This document shows positions 1 through 8,916 of a DNA stretch of 50,091 bases, piece by piece. The stretch is taken from NCBI GenBank assembly GCA_900757195.1, contig CAAEMZ010000007.1:1-50091 (forward strand). The letters run 5' to 3'. Each line of letters starts with the position of its first letter. Positions within the stretch are counted from its first letter, which is position 1. This DNA is from Lachnospiraceae bacterium. GTDB lineage: Bacteria > Bacillota > Clostridia > Lachnospirales > Lachnospiraceae. The translations under genes and the position numbers were made by a program. The notes under the pieces are model-generated. The model worked only from the letters and a program-made list of their open reading frames with translations. It did not search any database and was not told where the DNA came from.

Positions 1-807
1 GAGCCACTCTCCCGTCCACTGAACCCCTATATGGAGCGCGGCGAGAAGATTGCGATGATCGGTGCCAACGGAATTGGAAAGACGACGCTTTTAAAGCAGA
101 TTGCCAAAGCGGTGACGGTGAATAACCCGGATATGAATCTGATTATTCTCCTGATCGATGAGCGGCCGGAAGAGGTTACAGATATCCGGGAGTCGATCGT
201 GGGAGAGAATGTGGAGGTCATCTATTCGACCTTTGATGAACTGCCGGAACACCATAAGCGGGTGTCCGAGATGGTTCTGGAACGTGCGAAGCGGCTTGTT
301 GAGCATAAAAAGGATGTTGTGATCCTTCTGGACAGCATTACCCGTCTGGCCCGGGCCTATAACCTGACTGTTCCGCCGAGTGGCCGGACATTATCCGGCG
401 GTCTGGATCCGGCAGCCCTGCATATGCCGAAGAAATTTTTCGGTGCGGCCCGGAATATGCGGGAAGGCGGCAGCCTGACCGTTCTTGCGACGGCCCTTGT
501 GGAGACAGGAAGTAAGATGGACGATGTCGTATTCGAGGAATTTAAGGGAACCGGTAACATGGAACTGGTCCTTGACCGGAAACTTTCAGAAAAACGGATA
601 TTCCCGGCGGTGGATATTTTGCGATCGGGAACCCGGCGGGAAGAACTGCTTCTTTCTAAAGAAGAACTGGAGGCATCCTATACGATGCGTAAGGCTTTAA
701 ACGGTATGAAGTCGGATGAGGCTCTGGAACGGATTCTGGATATGTTCATGCATACCGAAGATAATAAAGCATTTGTGTCAGCCATAAAGCGGACAAAAAT
801 GTTTTAA
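1..807 (+). CDS. rho: Transcription termination factor Rho, C-terminal part (5' truncated, odd N-terminal segment)
   Basis: RNA-dependent ATPase that releases RNA polymerase at Rho-dependent sites. The reading frame is open from base 1 and runs off the left edge. From about base 76 the protein is unmistakably Rho: Walker A GKTTLLKQ, LLIDERPEEVTD, the LLDSITRLARAYN Walker B and Q-loop region, FFGAARN, EEFKGTGNMEL and SGTRREELL. The first 25 codons (bases 1-75) do not fit Rho. A Rho reads roughly GQRGLIVxPPKAGKT here, whereas this has PLNPYMERGEKIA followed by GANGIGKT, which resembles the second ATP-binding cassette of an ABC-F protein. The two families share only GKTTLLK. Rho is the expected gene upstream of rpmE in this group, so the identity is safe but the start is suspect (see findings). 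An internal ATG at base 31 is not a real start. Confidence 0.9.
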   Translation, partial: EPLSRPLNPYMERGEKIAMIGANGIGKTTLLKQIAKAVTVNNPDMNLIILLIDERPEEVTDIRESIVGENVEVIYSTFDELPEHHKRVSEMVLERAKRLVEHKKDVVILLDSITRLARAYNLTVPPSGRTLSGGLDPAALHMPKKFFGAARNMREGGSLTVLATALVETGSKMDDVVFEEFKGTGNMELVLDRKLSEKRIFPAVDILRSGTRREELLLSKEELEASYTMRKALNGMKSDEALERILDMFMHTEDNKAFVSAIKRTKMF

Positions 808-849
808 AATAAAGTCATTGTTTGTTCTTAAAGATTTTGCAAAAAGGGC

Positions 850-878
850 TTGAAAGCCGGAATAAACCATGATATAAT
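850..878 (+). promoter_or_regulatory. Sigma-A type promoter of rpmE
   Basis: TTGAAA at 850-855 and TATAAT at 873-878 are separated by 17 bp, about 85 bases upstream of the L31 start. The sequence TATAATAAGAAAG at 873-885 recurs at 932-944 in the leader. Confidence 0.6.
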
Positions 879-963
879 AAGAAAGCTGTTTTTATGAGAG
901 CATGTAACGAACAAAATTGATTCGTCAGTTTTATAATAAGAAAGTTTTAGCGAGGTGAAAAAC

Positions 964-1170
964 ATGAGAGAAGGAATTCATCCAAAATATTATCAGGCAA
1001 AGGTAACTTGCAACTGTGGTAATGAATTTGTAACTGGTTCTACAAAACCGGAAATTCACGTGGAAATTTGTTCTAAATGCCATTCTTTCTATACAGGCCA
1101 GCAGAAAGCTGCTAAAGCTCGTGGCCGTATTGATAAATTCAATCGTAAGTATGGTATTACTCAGGAATAA
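964..1170 (+). CDS. rpmE: 50S ribosomal protein L31, zinc-binding type
   Basis: Structural protein of the large ribosomal subunit, 68 residues, the usual length. It begins MREGIHPKYY and carries the four cysteines of the zinc-binding (C+) form: C16, C18, C36 and C39. The ATG at 964 is chosen because GAGGTG at 953-958 gives good spacing; a GTG at 955 in the same frame lies inside that ribosome binding site. It sits between rho and yqhQ, a common order in Clostridia, and has its own promoter and terminator. Codon use looks like that of a highly expressed gene. Confidence 0.97.
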   Translation: MREGIHPKYYQAKVTCNCGNEFVTGSTKPEIHVEICSKCHSFYTGQQKAAKARGRIDKFNRKYGITQE

Positions 1171-1187
1171 TGAGAATGTAACAGGTA

Positions 1188-1223
1188 AGGTTGAGGTTTT
1201 TATAAAATCTCAACCTATTTTTC
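1188..1223 (+). terminator. Intrinsic terminator after rpmE
   Basis: AGGTTGAG at 1188-1195 pairs with CTCAACCT at 1209-1216, continued inward by TTTT/AAAA, and is followed by ATTTTTCT. It ends only 15 bases before the yqhQ start, so part of the transcription may read through into yqhQ. Confidence 0.75.
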
Positions 1224-1238
1224 TATAGAGGTACAAAA

Positions 1239-2162
1239 ATGAAATATGCAAATATTGGCGGTCAGGCGGTCATGGAAGGCGTTATGATGCGCCATAAGAA
1301 CCGTTATGCGGTCGCCGTACGAAAATCGGACCGGACCATTGAGGTCATGACCGAAGAACATATCAGTTACGGGCAGAAGTTTCATGTTTCCGACATTCCT
1401 GTGATCCGCGGCGTTTTTGCCTTTATTGATTCAATGGTATTGGGAATGCAGACATTAACCTGGTCCGCTTCTTTTTTTGATGAAGAAGAGAAGCCTGAAA
1501 AAGAAGACAGGGAAAAAAGTGAGACGTCGGATAAGCTGTTTATGGCAGCGACGGTGGCATTATCACTGATCCTGTCGATTGGACTGTTTATGGTGCTTCC
1601 TTTTTTTATTTCCGGACTGTTTCGGAAGGTAACGGATTCGTCCCTGATTCTGGGAATTGTGGAAGGCGTTGTCCGGGTACTTATTTTTGTTGGATATATT
1701 CTGGGTATTTCCCGGATGAAGGATATCCAGCGGCTGTTTATGTATCACGGTGCGGAACACAAGACGATTAACTGTATTGAGCATGGGGAAGAACTGACAC
1801 CGGAAAATGCGGCAAAGTATTCGCGTTTTCATAAGCGGTGCGGCACGAGCTTTCTCTTTATTGTCATGTTTGTCAGTATTTTATTTTTCCTGCTCTTTTT
1901 CCAGATATTTCCGGTGGAAAGTATGGCGCTGAAGGTGATTTTCCGGATTCTTATGGTTCCGGTGATCGCCGGGGTATCCTACGAAATCATTCAGTGGGCG
2001 GGACGCCATGATTCCGGTCTGGTCTGTCTGGTCAGCAAACCGGGATTCTGGATGCAGAAATTTACGACGAGAGAGCCGGATGCGGAGATGCTGGAAGTTG
2101 CCATTGCGTCGATTGAAGCCATTTATGACTGGCGGGAATTTCAGAAGGAATTAACGAAGTGA
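1239..2162 (+). CDS. yqhQ: DUF1385 membrane protein (YqhQ family)
   Basis: 307-residue integral membrane protein of unknown biochemical function. The N-terminus YANIGGQAVMEGVMMRHKN is the hallmark of DUF1385. Four hydrophobic segments are visible at about residues 105-132, 140-165, 202-226 and 232-255, and between them lies the conserved YHGAEHKTINCIEHGEEL block. In Firmicutes this gene usually precedes prmC and prfA, as here, and its TGA overlaps the prmC GTG by four bases, implying translational coupling. The linkage with release-factor genes is conserved but gives no proven function. Confidence 0.93.
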   Translation: MKYANIGGQAVMEGVMMRHKNRYAVAVRKSDRTIEVMTEEHISYGQKFHVSDIPVIRGVFAFIDSMVLGMQTLTWSASFFDEEEKPEKEDREKSETSDKLFMAATVALSLILSIGLFMVLPFFISGLFRKVTDSSLILGIVEGVVRVLIFVGYILGISRMKDIQRLFMYHGAEHKTINCIEHGEELTPENAAKYSRFHKRCGTSFLFIVMFVSILFFLLFFQIFPVESMALKVIFRILMVPVIAGVSYEIIQWAGRHDSGLVCLVSKPGFWMQKFTTREPDAEMLEVAIASIEAIYDWREFQKELTK

Positions 2163-3022
2163 GAACATTAAGAGAACTTATAAAAGACGGCGAAAAGCGT
2201 CTTTTGGAAAATAACATCGAAAACAGTACCATGGAAGCCCGGGTTCTGTTAGAATATATCTGTGGTTTTAACTGGGCACAGTATCTGCTTCAGGCAGATA
2301 CGGAAGCCGATCCGCAGGAAGAGCGGCGTTATATAGAAGCCGTTGAACGCCGGTGCGGCCATTATCCGCTGCAGTATATACTTGGAACGACGGGATTTAT
2401 GGGATTGGAATTTATGGTCAATGAATCGGTGCTGATTCCGAGACAGGATACGGAAACGCTGGTAGAGACCGTTCTGGAAAAGGCGGATATTTCCGGCGGG
2501 GATTTACTGGATATGTGTACCGGGTCCGGCTGTATTTTAATCAGCCTGATGGCTTTGGGACATTACGGAAAAGGAACCGGAGTGGATATTTCCGGGGACG
2601 CCCTGAGAACCGCCCGCATGAACGGAATTTTCAACCGTCAGGCATGGCAGAAGGATGGACGGACAGAGGAGAGTCTTGAATGGATTCAGAGCAATTTGTT
2701 TTCGGAAGTCCGGGGAACATTCGATGTGATCGTGTCCAATCCACCGTATATTCCGGGGGAGGTTATTGAAACGCTGATGCCGGAAGTCCGGGACTTTGAA
2801 CCTCGGCTGGCGCTGGAAGGGGCGGACCGGGGGCTGGAATTTTACCGGAAGATAACGGACCGGGCGGCGGATTATCTGAAACCGTCGGGCTGGCTGTTTT
2901 TTGAAATCGGCTGTGAACAGGCGGCAGAGGTGTCGCAGATGATGGCGGAAAAAGGATTTAAAGAGATACATACGGTCAGAGATCTGGCCGGACTGGACCG
3001 AGTGGTCTATGGAAGAAGATAG
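2159..3022 (+). CDS. prmC: Peptide chain release factor N5-glutamine methyltransferase PrmC
   Basis: SAM-dependent enzyme that methylates the glutamine of the GGQ motif in release factors. 287 residues, normal length. A helical N-terminal domain (about 1-75) is followed by a Rossmann methyltransferase with DMCTGSGCI as SAM motif I and NPPY at residues 194-197, which holds the target glutamine side chain. It starts with GTG overlapping the yqhQ stop and is followed 21 bases later by its substrate gene prfA behind a clear TTGGAGGAA ribosome binding site. Confidence 0.96.
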   Translation: MRTLRELIKDGEKRLLENNIENSTMEARVLLEYICGFNWAQYLLQADTEADPQEERRYIEAVERRCGHYPLQYILGTTGFMGLEFMVNESVLIPRQDTETLVETVLEKADISGGDLLDMCTGSGCILISLMALGHYGKGTGVDISGDALRTARMNGIFNRQAWQKDGRTEESLEWIQSNLFSEVRGTFDVIVSNPPYIPGEVIETLMPEVRDFEPRLALEGADRGLEFYRKITDRAADYLKPSGWLFFEIGCEQAAEVSQMMAEKGFKEIHTVRDLAGLDRVVYGRR

Positions 3023-3043
3023 AAATCAATTGGAGGAAAAAAT

Positions 3044-4120
3044 ATGTTTGACAGATTAGAGGATATTTTAATCCGGTATCAGCAGGTAATGGAAGAATTA
3101 AATGACCCGGATGTTGTCAACGACCAGCCGCGGTTCCGAAAGCTGATGAAAGAACAGAATGACCTGGCTCCAATCGTTGAAAAATATACAGAATATAAGC
3201 AGGAAAAACAGAATGTGGAAGACAGTCTGGAGCTTTTGGAGATGGAAAGCGACGAAGAGATGCGGGAACTGGCGAAGGAAGAAATGGCCGAATCCAAACG
3301 CCGTATCACAGAAATCGAACAGGAATTAAAAGTACTGCTCATCCCGAAGGATCCGATGGATGAGAAGAACGTTATCGTTGAAATCCGTGCCGGAGCCGGC
3401 GGGGACGAAGCGGCGCTGTTTGCGGCGGAGTTATACCGTATGTATGCGAAGTATGCGGAAAAGCAGCATTGGAAGGTTGAAATGATGAGTGTCAACGAAA
3501 GCGGCATCGGCGGTTTCAAAGAAGTTGTCTTTATGATTTCAGGAAACGGCGTTTACTCCCGGCTGAAATTTGAAAGCGGCGTTCACCGGGTACAGCGTGT
3601 ACCGGAAACCGAGTCCGGCGGCCGTATCCATACATCTACGGTGACTGTAGCGATTATGCCGGAAGCCGAAGAAGTCGATGTGCATCTGGATATGAACGAT
3701 GTGCGTATTGATGTATTCCGTGCCTCAGGAAACGGCGGTCAGTGTGTCAACACAACCGACTCTGCGGTGCGTATTACCCATATTCCGACAGGTATCGTTA
3801 TTTCCTGTCAGGATGAAAAATCTCAGTTAAAAAATAAAGATAAAGGTTTAAAGGTCCTCCGTTCCAGATTATATGATTTAGAGCTGGAGAAAAAACAGAA
3901 GGAAGAAGCGGCAAACCGTAAAAATCAGGTAGGAACCGGAGACCGTTCGGAAAAAATCCGTACCTATAACTTCCCGCAGGGACGTTGTACCGACCACCGG
4001 ATTAAGCTGACACTGCATCGTCTGGATGATATTTTAAACGGCGATCTGGATGAAGTGCTTGACAGTCTGACGGCGGCAGATCAGGCGGCGAAGCTGAGCA
4101 ACATGGAGGAAGAAGGTTAA
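3044..4120 (+). CDS. prfA: Peptide chain release factor 1
   Basis: Class I release factor reading UAA and UAG. 358 residues, typical length. The GGQ catalytic loop is at residues 231-233 within SGNGGQCVNTTDSAVR, and the codon-recognition tripeptide reads PET in RVPETES, corresponding to the PxT of RF1 rather than the SPF of RF2. An acidic coiled N-terminal domain covers about residues 1-100. It forms a functional pair with prmC just upstream. A PLP enzyme gene begins four bases after the stop, so it probably shares the transcript. Confidence 0.97.
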   Translation: MFDRLEDILIRYQQVMEELNDPDVVNDQPRFRKLMKEQNDLAPIVEKYTEYKQEKQNVEDSLELLEMESDEEMRELAKEEMAESKRRITEIEQELKVLLIPKDPMDEKNVIVEIRAGAGGDEAALFAAELYRMYAKYAEKQHWKVEMMSVNESGIGGFKEVVFMISGNGVYSRLKFESGVHRVQRVPETESGGRIHTSTVTVAIMPEAEEVDVHLDMNDVRIDVFRASGNGGQCVNTTDSAVRITHIPTGIVISCQDEKSQLKNKDKGLKVLRSRLYDLELEKKQKEEAANRKNQVGTGDRSEKIRTYNFPQGRCTDHRIKLTLHRLDDILNGDLDEVLDSLTAADQAAKLSNMEEEG

Positions 4121-4124
4121 ATCG

Positions 4125-5312
4125 ATGATATCAAAAAGCATGGAACAGTTGGTTCAGGGGAATTCGGTGATTCGCGCGCTCTTTGAAGAGGGCAAAGAGA
4201 TGGCGGCGAAGGTCGGCGCAGAAAATGTCTACGATTTCAGTCTGGGCAATCCGAGCGTTCCGGCGCCGGAGGCAGTGCGGACATCCATGAAGCGGATTCT
4301 GGATGAAAAAAATTCCCTTTATGTTCACGGATATATGAGCAACGCGGGATATGAGGAAGTCCGGGAGGCCGTAGCGGCATCTCTGAACCGGCGGTTTGAA
4401 ACCGATTTCAGCGGGGCGGACATTCTGATGACTGTCGGCGCTGCCGGGGGACTGAATGTCGCTCTCAGAACCCTGCTTGATCCGGGAGATGAGGTCATCT
4501 GTTTTGCCCCTTATTTCGGGGAATACCGGAACTATGTGTTGAACTATCAGGGAAAACTCGTTGTTATTCCTCCGGATACCGAAACCTTTCAGTTGAATCT
4601 GGATCTTCTGGATGCGCAGATAAATGAACGGACAAAGGCTCTGATTATCAATAATCCGAATAATCCGACGGGCGTTGTCTATTCGGCGGAAACGCTGGAT
4701 AGGCTGCAGGCAGTTTTGGCGGCGGCAGAGGCACGGATCGGTCATTCGATCTATGTGATTTCCGATGAACCTTACCGGGAACTGGTCTATGACGGTGTCG
4801 AACTTCCGTTTATGACAAAACATATCCGCAACTGTATCATTGGTTATTCCTTCAGTAAATCCTTATCCCTTCCGGGGGAGCGGATCGGATACCTGGCCGT
4901 ACCGAAGGCTGTGGATGATTATGCCGGACTTATTCAGGGGCTGGCTATTGCCAACCGGGTTCTCGGCTTTGTCAATGCACCGTCGCTGCAGCAGTTGATG
5001 ATTAAGGAATGTATTGATGAAAAGACCGATGTGGCGGCCTATGACCGGAACCGGAAGTTCTTATATGAATCTCTGAAAGCCATGGGATTTGAATGTGTAA
5101 AACCGGAGGGCGCTTTCTATCTGTTTATGAAGGCACCGACGGCGGATGATAAAGCCTTTGTGGCAGAAGCAAAGAAACATCATCTTCTTATTGTTCCGGC
5201 ATCGAGTTTCGGATGTCCGGGATATGTGCGGATCGCTTACTGCGTGGCCTATGAAATGATTGAACGTTCCATGCCGGCTTTTAAGGCGCTGGCAGAAACT
5301 TACTTTAAATAA
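4125..5312 (+). CDS. Pyridoxal-phosphate dependent aminotransferase, class I/II
   Basis: 395-residue fold-type I aminotransferase. Visible motifs are NNPNNPTG (cofactor and substrate binding), ISDEPYRELVY (the Asp and Tyr that contact PLP) and SFSKSLSLPGERIGY, whose lysine K245 should form the Schiff base. The best match from memory is the aspartate/aromatic aminotransferase-like group common in Lachnospiraceae; the substrate cannot be read from sequence. It follows prfA by four bases and precedes hisC, so two aminotransferase genes stand side by side. Confidence 0.9.
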   Translation: MISKSMEQLVQGNSVIRALFEEGKEMAAKVGAENVYDFSLGNPSVPAPEAVRTSMKRILDEKNSLYVHGYMSNAGYEEVREAVAASLNRRFETDFSGADILMTVGAAGGLNVALRTLLDPGDEVICFAPYFGEYRNYVLNYQGKLVVIPPDTETFQLNLDLLDAQINERTKALIINNPNNPTGVVYSAETLDRLQAVLAAAEARIGHSIYVISDEPYRELVYDGVELPFMTKHIRNCIIGYSFSKSLSLPGERIGYLAVPKAVDDYAGLIQGLAIANRVLGFVNAPSLQQLMIKECIDEKTDVAAYDRNRKFLYESLKAMGFECVKPEGAFYLFMKAPTADDKAFVAEAKKHHLLIVPASSFGCPGYVRIAYCVAYEMIERSMPAFKALAETYFK

Positions 5313-5367
5313 AAACTGCTTTGAAATAAGCCTCTGTTTTCGATAAAAGGGAAAGGTCGTGATACCT

Positions 5368-6423
5368 ATGAGTACATGGAGAGATTATGTTCGGCGGGTG
5401 GAACCCTATACACCGGGGGAGCAGCCGAACCAGCCGGGAATGATTAAACTGAACACCAATGAGAATCCCTACCCGCCGGCGCCGGGCGTTACAGCGCTGG
5501 CAGAGCACCTGCCGACGGACCGGTTCCGTCTGTATCCGGACCCGGCGGCCAGTGAGCTGGTCAATGAACTGGCAGCGTTTTATCATGTCGGCAGAGATCA
5601 GGTATTTGTCGGAGTGGGCTCCGATGATGTGCTTGCCATGGTCTTTCAGACATTTTTTAACCGGAATCAACCGATATTTTTCCCGGATATTACCTATTCT
5701 TTTTATCCGGTATGGGCGGATGCTTTCCGGATCCCTTATGAAACAAAGCCGCTGGATGCAGATTTCCGTATTCGGAAAGAAGATTATTATGAAGAGAACG
5801 GCGGTGTGATTTTCCCAAATCCAAATGCGCCGACGTCGGTTCTTGAAAATCTGGATTTTATCGAAGATATTCTGAAACATAACCGGGACGTTCTGGTGGT
5901 CGTTGATGAGGCCTATATTGATTTTGGCGGCCGCTCAGCGCTGGAGCTTGTATCCAGGTATGACAATCTTCTGGTTGTCCAGACCTTTTCAAAATCTCGT
6001 TCCATGGCGGGGATGCGGATTGGATATGCGATCGGACAGGCGGAGATCATTAAAGCATTAAATGACTTTAAATATTCATTTAATTCTTACACGATGAGTC
6101 AGGCGGCGCTGATGCTTGGCGCTGAAGCGGTCAGAGACCGGGCCTATTTTGAAGCATGTACGGAAAAAATCATAAAAACCCGTGAATGGGTGTCGGAAGA
6201 ACTGAAAGCCCTTGGGTTTGTGTTCAATGAACCATGGGCGAATTTTATTTTTGCATCCCATCCGAAATATCCGGCAAAGGAATTGTTTGATGCGCTGCGA
6301 AAAGAAAAGATTTATGTGCGGTACTTTAATCTCCCGCGTATTGACAATTATCTGCGAATTACTATGGGTACCGATGAGGAAATGAAAACCTTGATTCGAT
6401 TCCTTAAAGCATATATGAAATAA
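5368..6423 (+). CDS. hisC: Histidinol-phosphate aminotransferase (HisC family)
   Basis: PLP enzyme of histidine biosynthesis that converts imidazole acetol phosphate to histidinol phosphate; members may also act on aromatic amino acids. About 351 residues. Seen: KLNTNENPYPP near the N-terminus, FPNPNAPTS, VVDEAYIDF and TFSKSRSMAGMRIGY with the PLP lysine K209. ATG at 5368 is preferred because GGGAAAGG at 5349-5356 has good spacing to it, whereas an in-frame GTG at 5359 is too close. No other his gene is in the window, so the assignment to histidine synthesis rests on family membership alone. Confidence 0.85.
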   Translation: MSTWRDYVRRVEPYTPGEQPNQPGMIKLNTNENPYPPAPGVTALAEHLPTDRFRLYPDPAASELVNELAAFYHVGRDQVFVGVGSDDVLAMVFQTFFNRNQPIFFPDITYSFYPVWADAFRIPYETKPLDADFRIRKEDYYEENGGVIFPNPNAPTSVLENLDFIEDILKHNRDVLVVVDEAYIDFGGRSALELVSRYDNLLVVQTFSKSRSMAGMRIGYAIGQAEIIKALNDFKYSFNSYTMSQAALMLGAEAVRDRAYFEACTEKIIKTREWVSEELKALGFVFNEPWANFIFASHPKYPAKELFDALRKEKIYVRYFNLPRIDNYLRITMGTDEEMKTLIRFLKAYMK

Positions 6424-6488
6424 ATCGATCAGAATCCTCTCAATGGGCAGCATTGGGGGGATTTCCTTTATATAAAGGGGAAAATGGG

Positions 6489-8885
6489 ATGAAACATGAA
6501 GTGCGGGTTTCCGTAAGAAACCTGGTGGAATTTATTTTAAGATATGGGGATATTGACCAGCGCATGGGCGCCATGCAGGATGTGGAGGCCATGCAGGCCG
6601 GAAGTAAGGCCCATCGAAAACTTCAAAAACAGGGCGGGAGCTCTTATCAGGCGGAGGTCAGTCTGAAGCGGAAAATGACGGTGGATGAGACGCTGGCGAT
6701 TCAGGTGGAAGGCCGGGCCGATGGTATTATTACAAATCCCTCCGACGCTTCGGATGTGATAGTGGATGAAATTAAAGGCACGTTTACAAAACTTGAGACC
6801 ATTGAAGCGCCGGATATCCTGCATGTGGCCCAGGCGGACTGTTATGCCTGTATGTACGGCCAGCTCCATGATCTGGAGACCGTAAAGGTGCGGATCACCT
6901 ATATTCATCTGGAAACGGAAGCAATCAAAACCTTTGAATTCGAGCGGAGACGGGAAGAACTGGAAATCTGGTTCAAAGACCTTGTCTTTCGATATGCAAA
7001 GTGGGCCCGGTGGCAGATTGACTGGCAGGAGCAGAGGGATGAAACCATTCATCATCTTTCATTTCCGTTTGAATACCGGGTCAGCCAGAAGCGGATGATG
7101 AACGGGGTGTACCGGGCGATTGAGGAGCGGAAAAATATTTTCATTCAGGCGCCGACGGGGACGGGAAAGACGCTGGGGACACTGTTTCCTTCGATTAAAG
7201 CCATGGGACAGGGAAAGAGCGGCCGGATTTTTTATCTGACGGCCAAGACCATCACCCGGTCTGTGGCGGAAGAAACATCGGCGCTGCTTTACCGCCAGGG
7301 GCTTCGTATGAAGTTTATCACCCTGACGGCAAAGGAAAAAATCTGTCCCCTGGATGAATGTCAGTGCCAGCCGGAATTCTGTGAGCGGGCGAAGGGCCAT
7401 TTTGACCGGGTCAATGATGCGGTTTTCGACATTATCAATCATGAGGACGGTATCCGGAGGGAAACCATCCTTGAATACAGCGAAAAGTATCAGGTATGTC
7501 CTTTTGAATTCCAGCTCGACATTTCCCTGTGGTGTGATGTGATTATCGGGGATTATAACTATGTATTTGATCCGGTCGTTTATTTAAAACGGTTTTTTAC
7601 AGATACATCGCCGACGTCCAATATGATTTTTCTTGTGGATGAAGCCCACAATCTGGTGGACCGGGCAAGGGAAATGTACAGCGCGGCCCTGTATCGCCGT
7701 GATTTTGATAATGTATATAAAAAATTAAAGCCGCTGCGGCCGAAAATTGCCCGAAAAATCCACAAATGCGGCCAATTTCTCCGGGACTTCGAGGAGAGCC
7801 GGGAGACGGACGGCACAGCCTTTAAAATTATCAGTGAAGTGGGAAGTTTTGTTTTGAGCCTGATGCGGATGGTGTCGGATGTGGAAGAATATCTCAAAGA
7901 AGATATGGCGCCGGAGCTTCGGGAGCGGGTGACAGAGCTGTATTTTCAGGCCCGGCGTTTTGTAAATACCTATGATCTGATCGATGATAAATATTTAATT
8001 TATACCGAAGGCACCGGCGGCGATACCATGATTAAAATGTTCTGCGTCGATCCGTCGGGGAATCTGGATGAACGGATCGGACTGAGCCGGAGCTGTATTT
8101 TCTTTTCAGCCACCCTGCTGCCGGTCCAGTATTATAAAGAGCTTCTGAGTAAAAAACCGGAGGCGGATTATGAGATGTATGTGGACTCGCCTTTTTCCAA
8201 AGACCATCGGCTGATTTTTACGGCGGGGGATGTGAGCAGCCGTTATTCGGACAGAAACCGGGAGCAGTATGAGCGGATCGCGGAATATCTGCGCCGGATT
8301 ATCCGTGGAAAAAACGGCAATTATCTGGCCTTTTTCCCGTCCTATGCCTTTATGGATGCGGTGTTTGAGGTGTTTACGGAAAGGGAAATGCAGAAGGCCG
8401 GAAATGGTATTCAGGTGTTCCGTCAGGAAAGCGGCATGGATGAAAATGAACGTCAGGCATTTCTCGAAAATTTCAGAGAGGGAACCCATGAAACCGTGCT
8501 GGGGTTCTGTGTTCTCGGCGGCATCTTTTCCGAAGGCATTGATTTAAAAGCCGACCGGCTGATCGGAGCCATCGTGGTTGGGACCGGACTGCCGGGAGTG
8601 GGCAGCGAACGGGAACTGTTGAAGGGATATTTTGACCGGACGAAGGGCAATGGATTTGATTATGCCTATTTATATCCGGGAATGAATAAGGTACTCCAGG
8701 CCGGGGGCCGGGTTATTCGCTCAGAAAGCGATCGGGGGGTCATTGCCCTTCTCGATGAACGGTTTAACTATTCCGGTTATCAGCGGCTTTTTCCCAGAGA
8801 ATGGGTGCCCTGCCAGAAGGTTACTATGGATTTTGTGGAAAACAAAATCGAAAAATTCTGGACAGAACAGATAAATCATCTATAA
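6489..8885 (+). CDS. Rad3/DinG-type Fe-S DNA helicase with N-terminal PD-(D/E)XK-like domain
   Basis: 798-residue superfamily 2 helicase expected to unwind DNA 5' to 3' in repair. Walker A lies at about residues 221-228 (APTGTGKT) and the DEAH box at 384-387. Cysteines 286, 291, 293, 298 and 337 lie between them, where XPD/DinG proteins hold a [4Fe-4S] cluster; four of the five would suffice. C-terminal motifs include FFSATLLP, LGGIFSEGIDL and GRVIRSESD. The first ~190 residues look like a Cas4/RecB nuclease-type domain: ADGII, then VDEIKG (the D and E-x-K of the active site) and HVAQADCYA. ATG 6489 is chosen because AAAGGGG lies 8 bases upstream; an in-frame TTG at 6453 lacks a site. The nuclease reading is an inference. 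Confidence 0.88.
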   Translation: MKHEVRVSVRNLVEFILRYGDIDQRMGAMQDVEAMQAGSKAHRKLQKQGGSSYQAEVSLKRKMTVDETLAIQVEGRADGIITNPSDASDVIVDEIKGTFTKLETIEAPDILHVAQADCYACMYGQLHDLETVKVRITYIHLETEAIKTFEFERRREELEIWFKDLVFRYAKWARWQIDWQEQRDETIHHLSFPFEYRVSQKRMMNGVYRAIEERKNIFIQAPTGTGKTLGTLFPSIKAMGQGKSGRIFYLTAKTITRSVAEETSALLYRQGLRMKFITLTAKEKICPLDECQCQPEFCERAKGHFDRVNDAVFDIINHEDGIRRETILEYSEKYQVCPFEFQLDISLWCDVIIGDYNYVFDPVVYLKRFFTDTSPTSNMIFLVDEAHNLVDRAREMYSAALYRRDFDNVYKKLKPLRPKIARKIHKCGQFLRDFEESRETDGTAFKIISEVGSFVLSLMRMVSDVEEYLKEDMAPELRERVTELYFQARRFVNTYDLIDDKYLIYTEGTGGDTMIKMFCVDPSGNLDERIGLSRSCIFFSATLLPVQYYKELLSKKPEADYEMYVDSPFSKDHRLIFTAGDVSSRYSDRNREQYERIAEYLRRIIRGKNGNYLAFFPSYAFMDAVFEVFTEREMQKAGNGIQVFRQESGMDENERQAFLENFREGTHETVLGFCVLGGIFSEGIDLKADRLIGAIVVGTGLPGVGSERELLKGYFDRTKGNGFDYAYLYPGMNKVLQAGGRVIRSESDRGVIALLDERFNYSGYQRLFPREWVPCQKVTMDFVENKIEKFWTEQINHL

Positions 8886-8886
8886 T
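8859..8886 (+). promoter_or_regulatory. Possible promoter of the hydrogenase operon
   Basis: TGGACA at 8859-8864 and TATAAT at 8881-8886 are 16 bp apart, overlapping the 3' end of the helicase gene and about 30 bases before the first gene of the hydrogenase cluster. Confidence 0.5.
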
Positions 8887-8916
8887 AAAATTAGATAAAC
8901 ATAAGGAGGTTATAAT

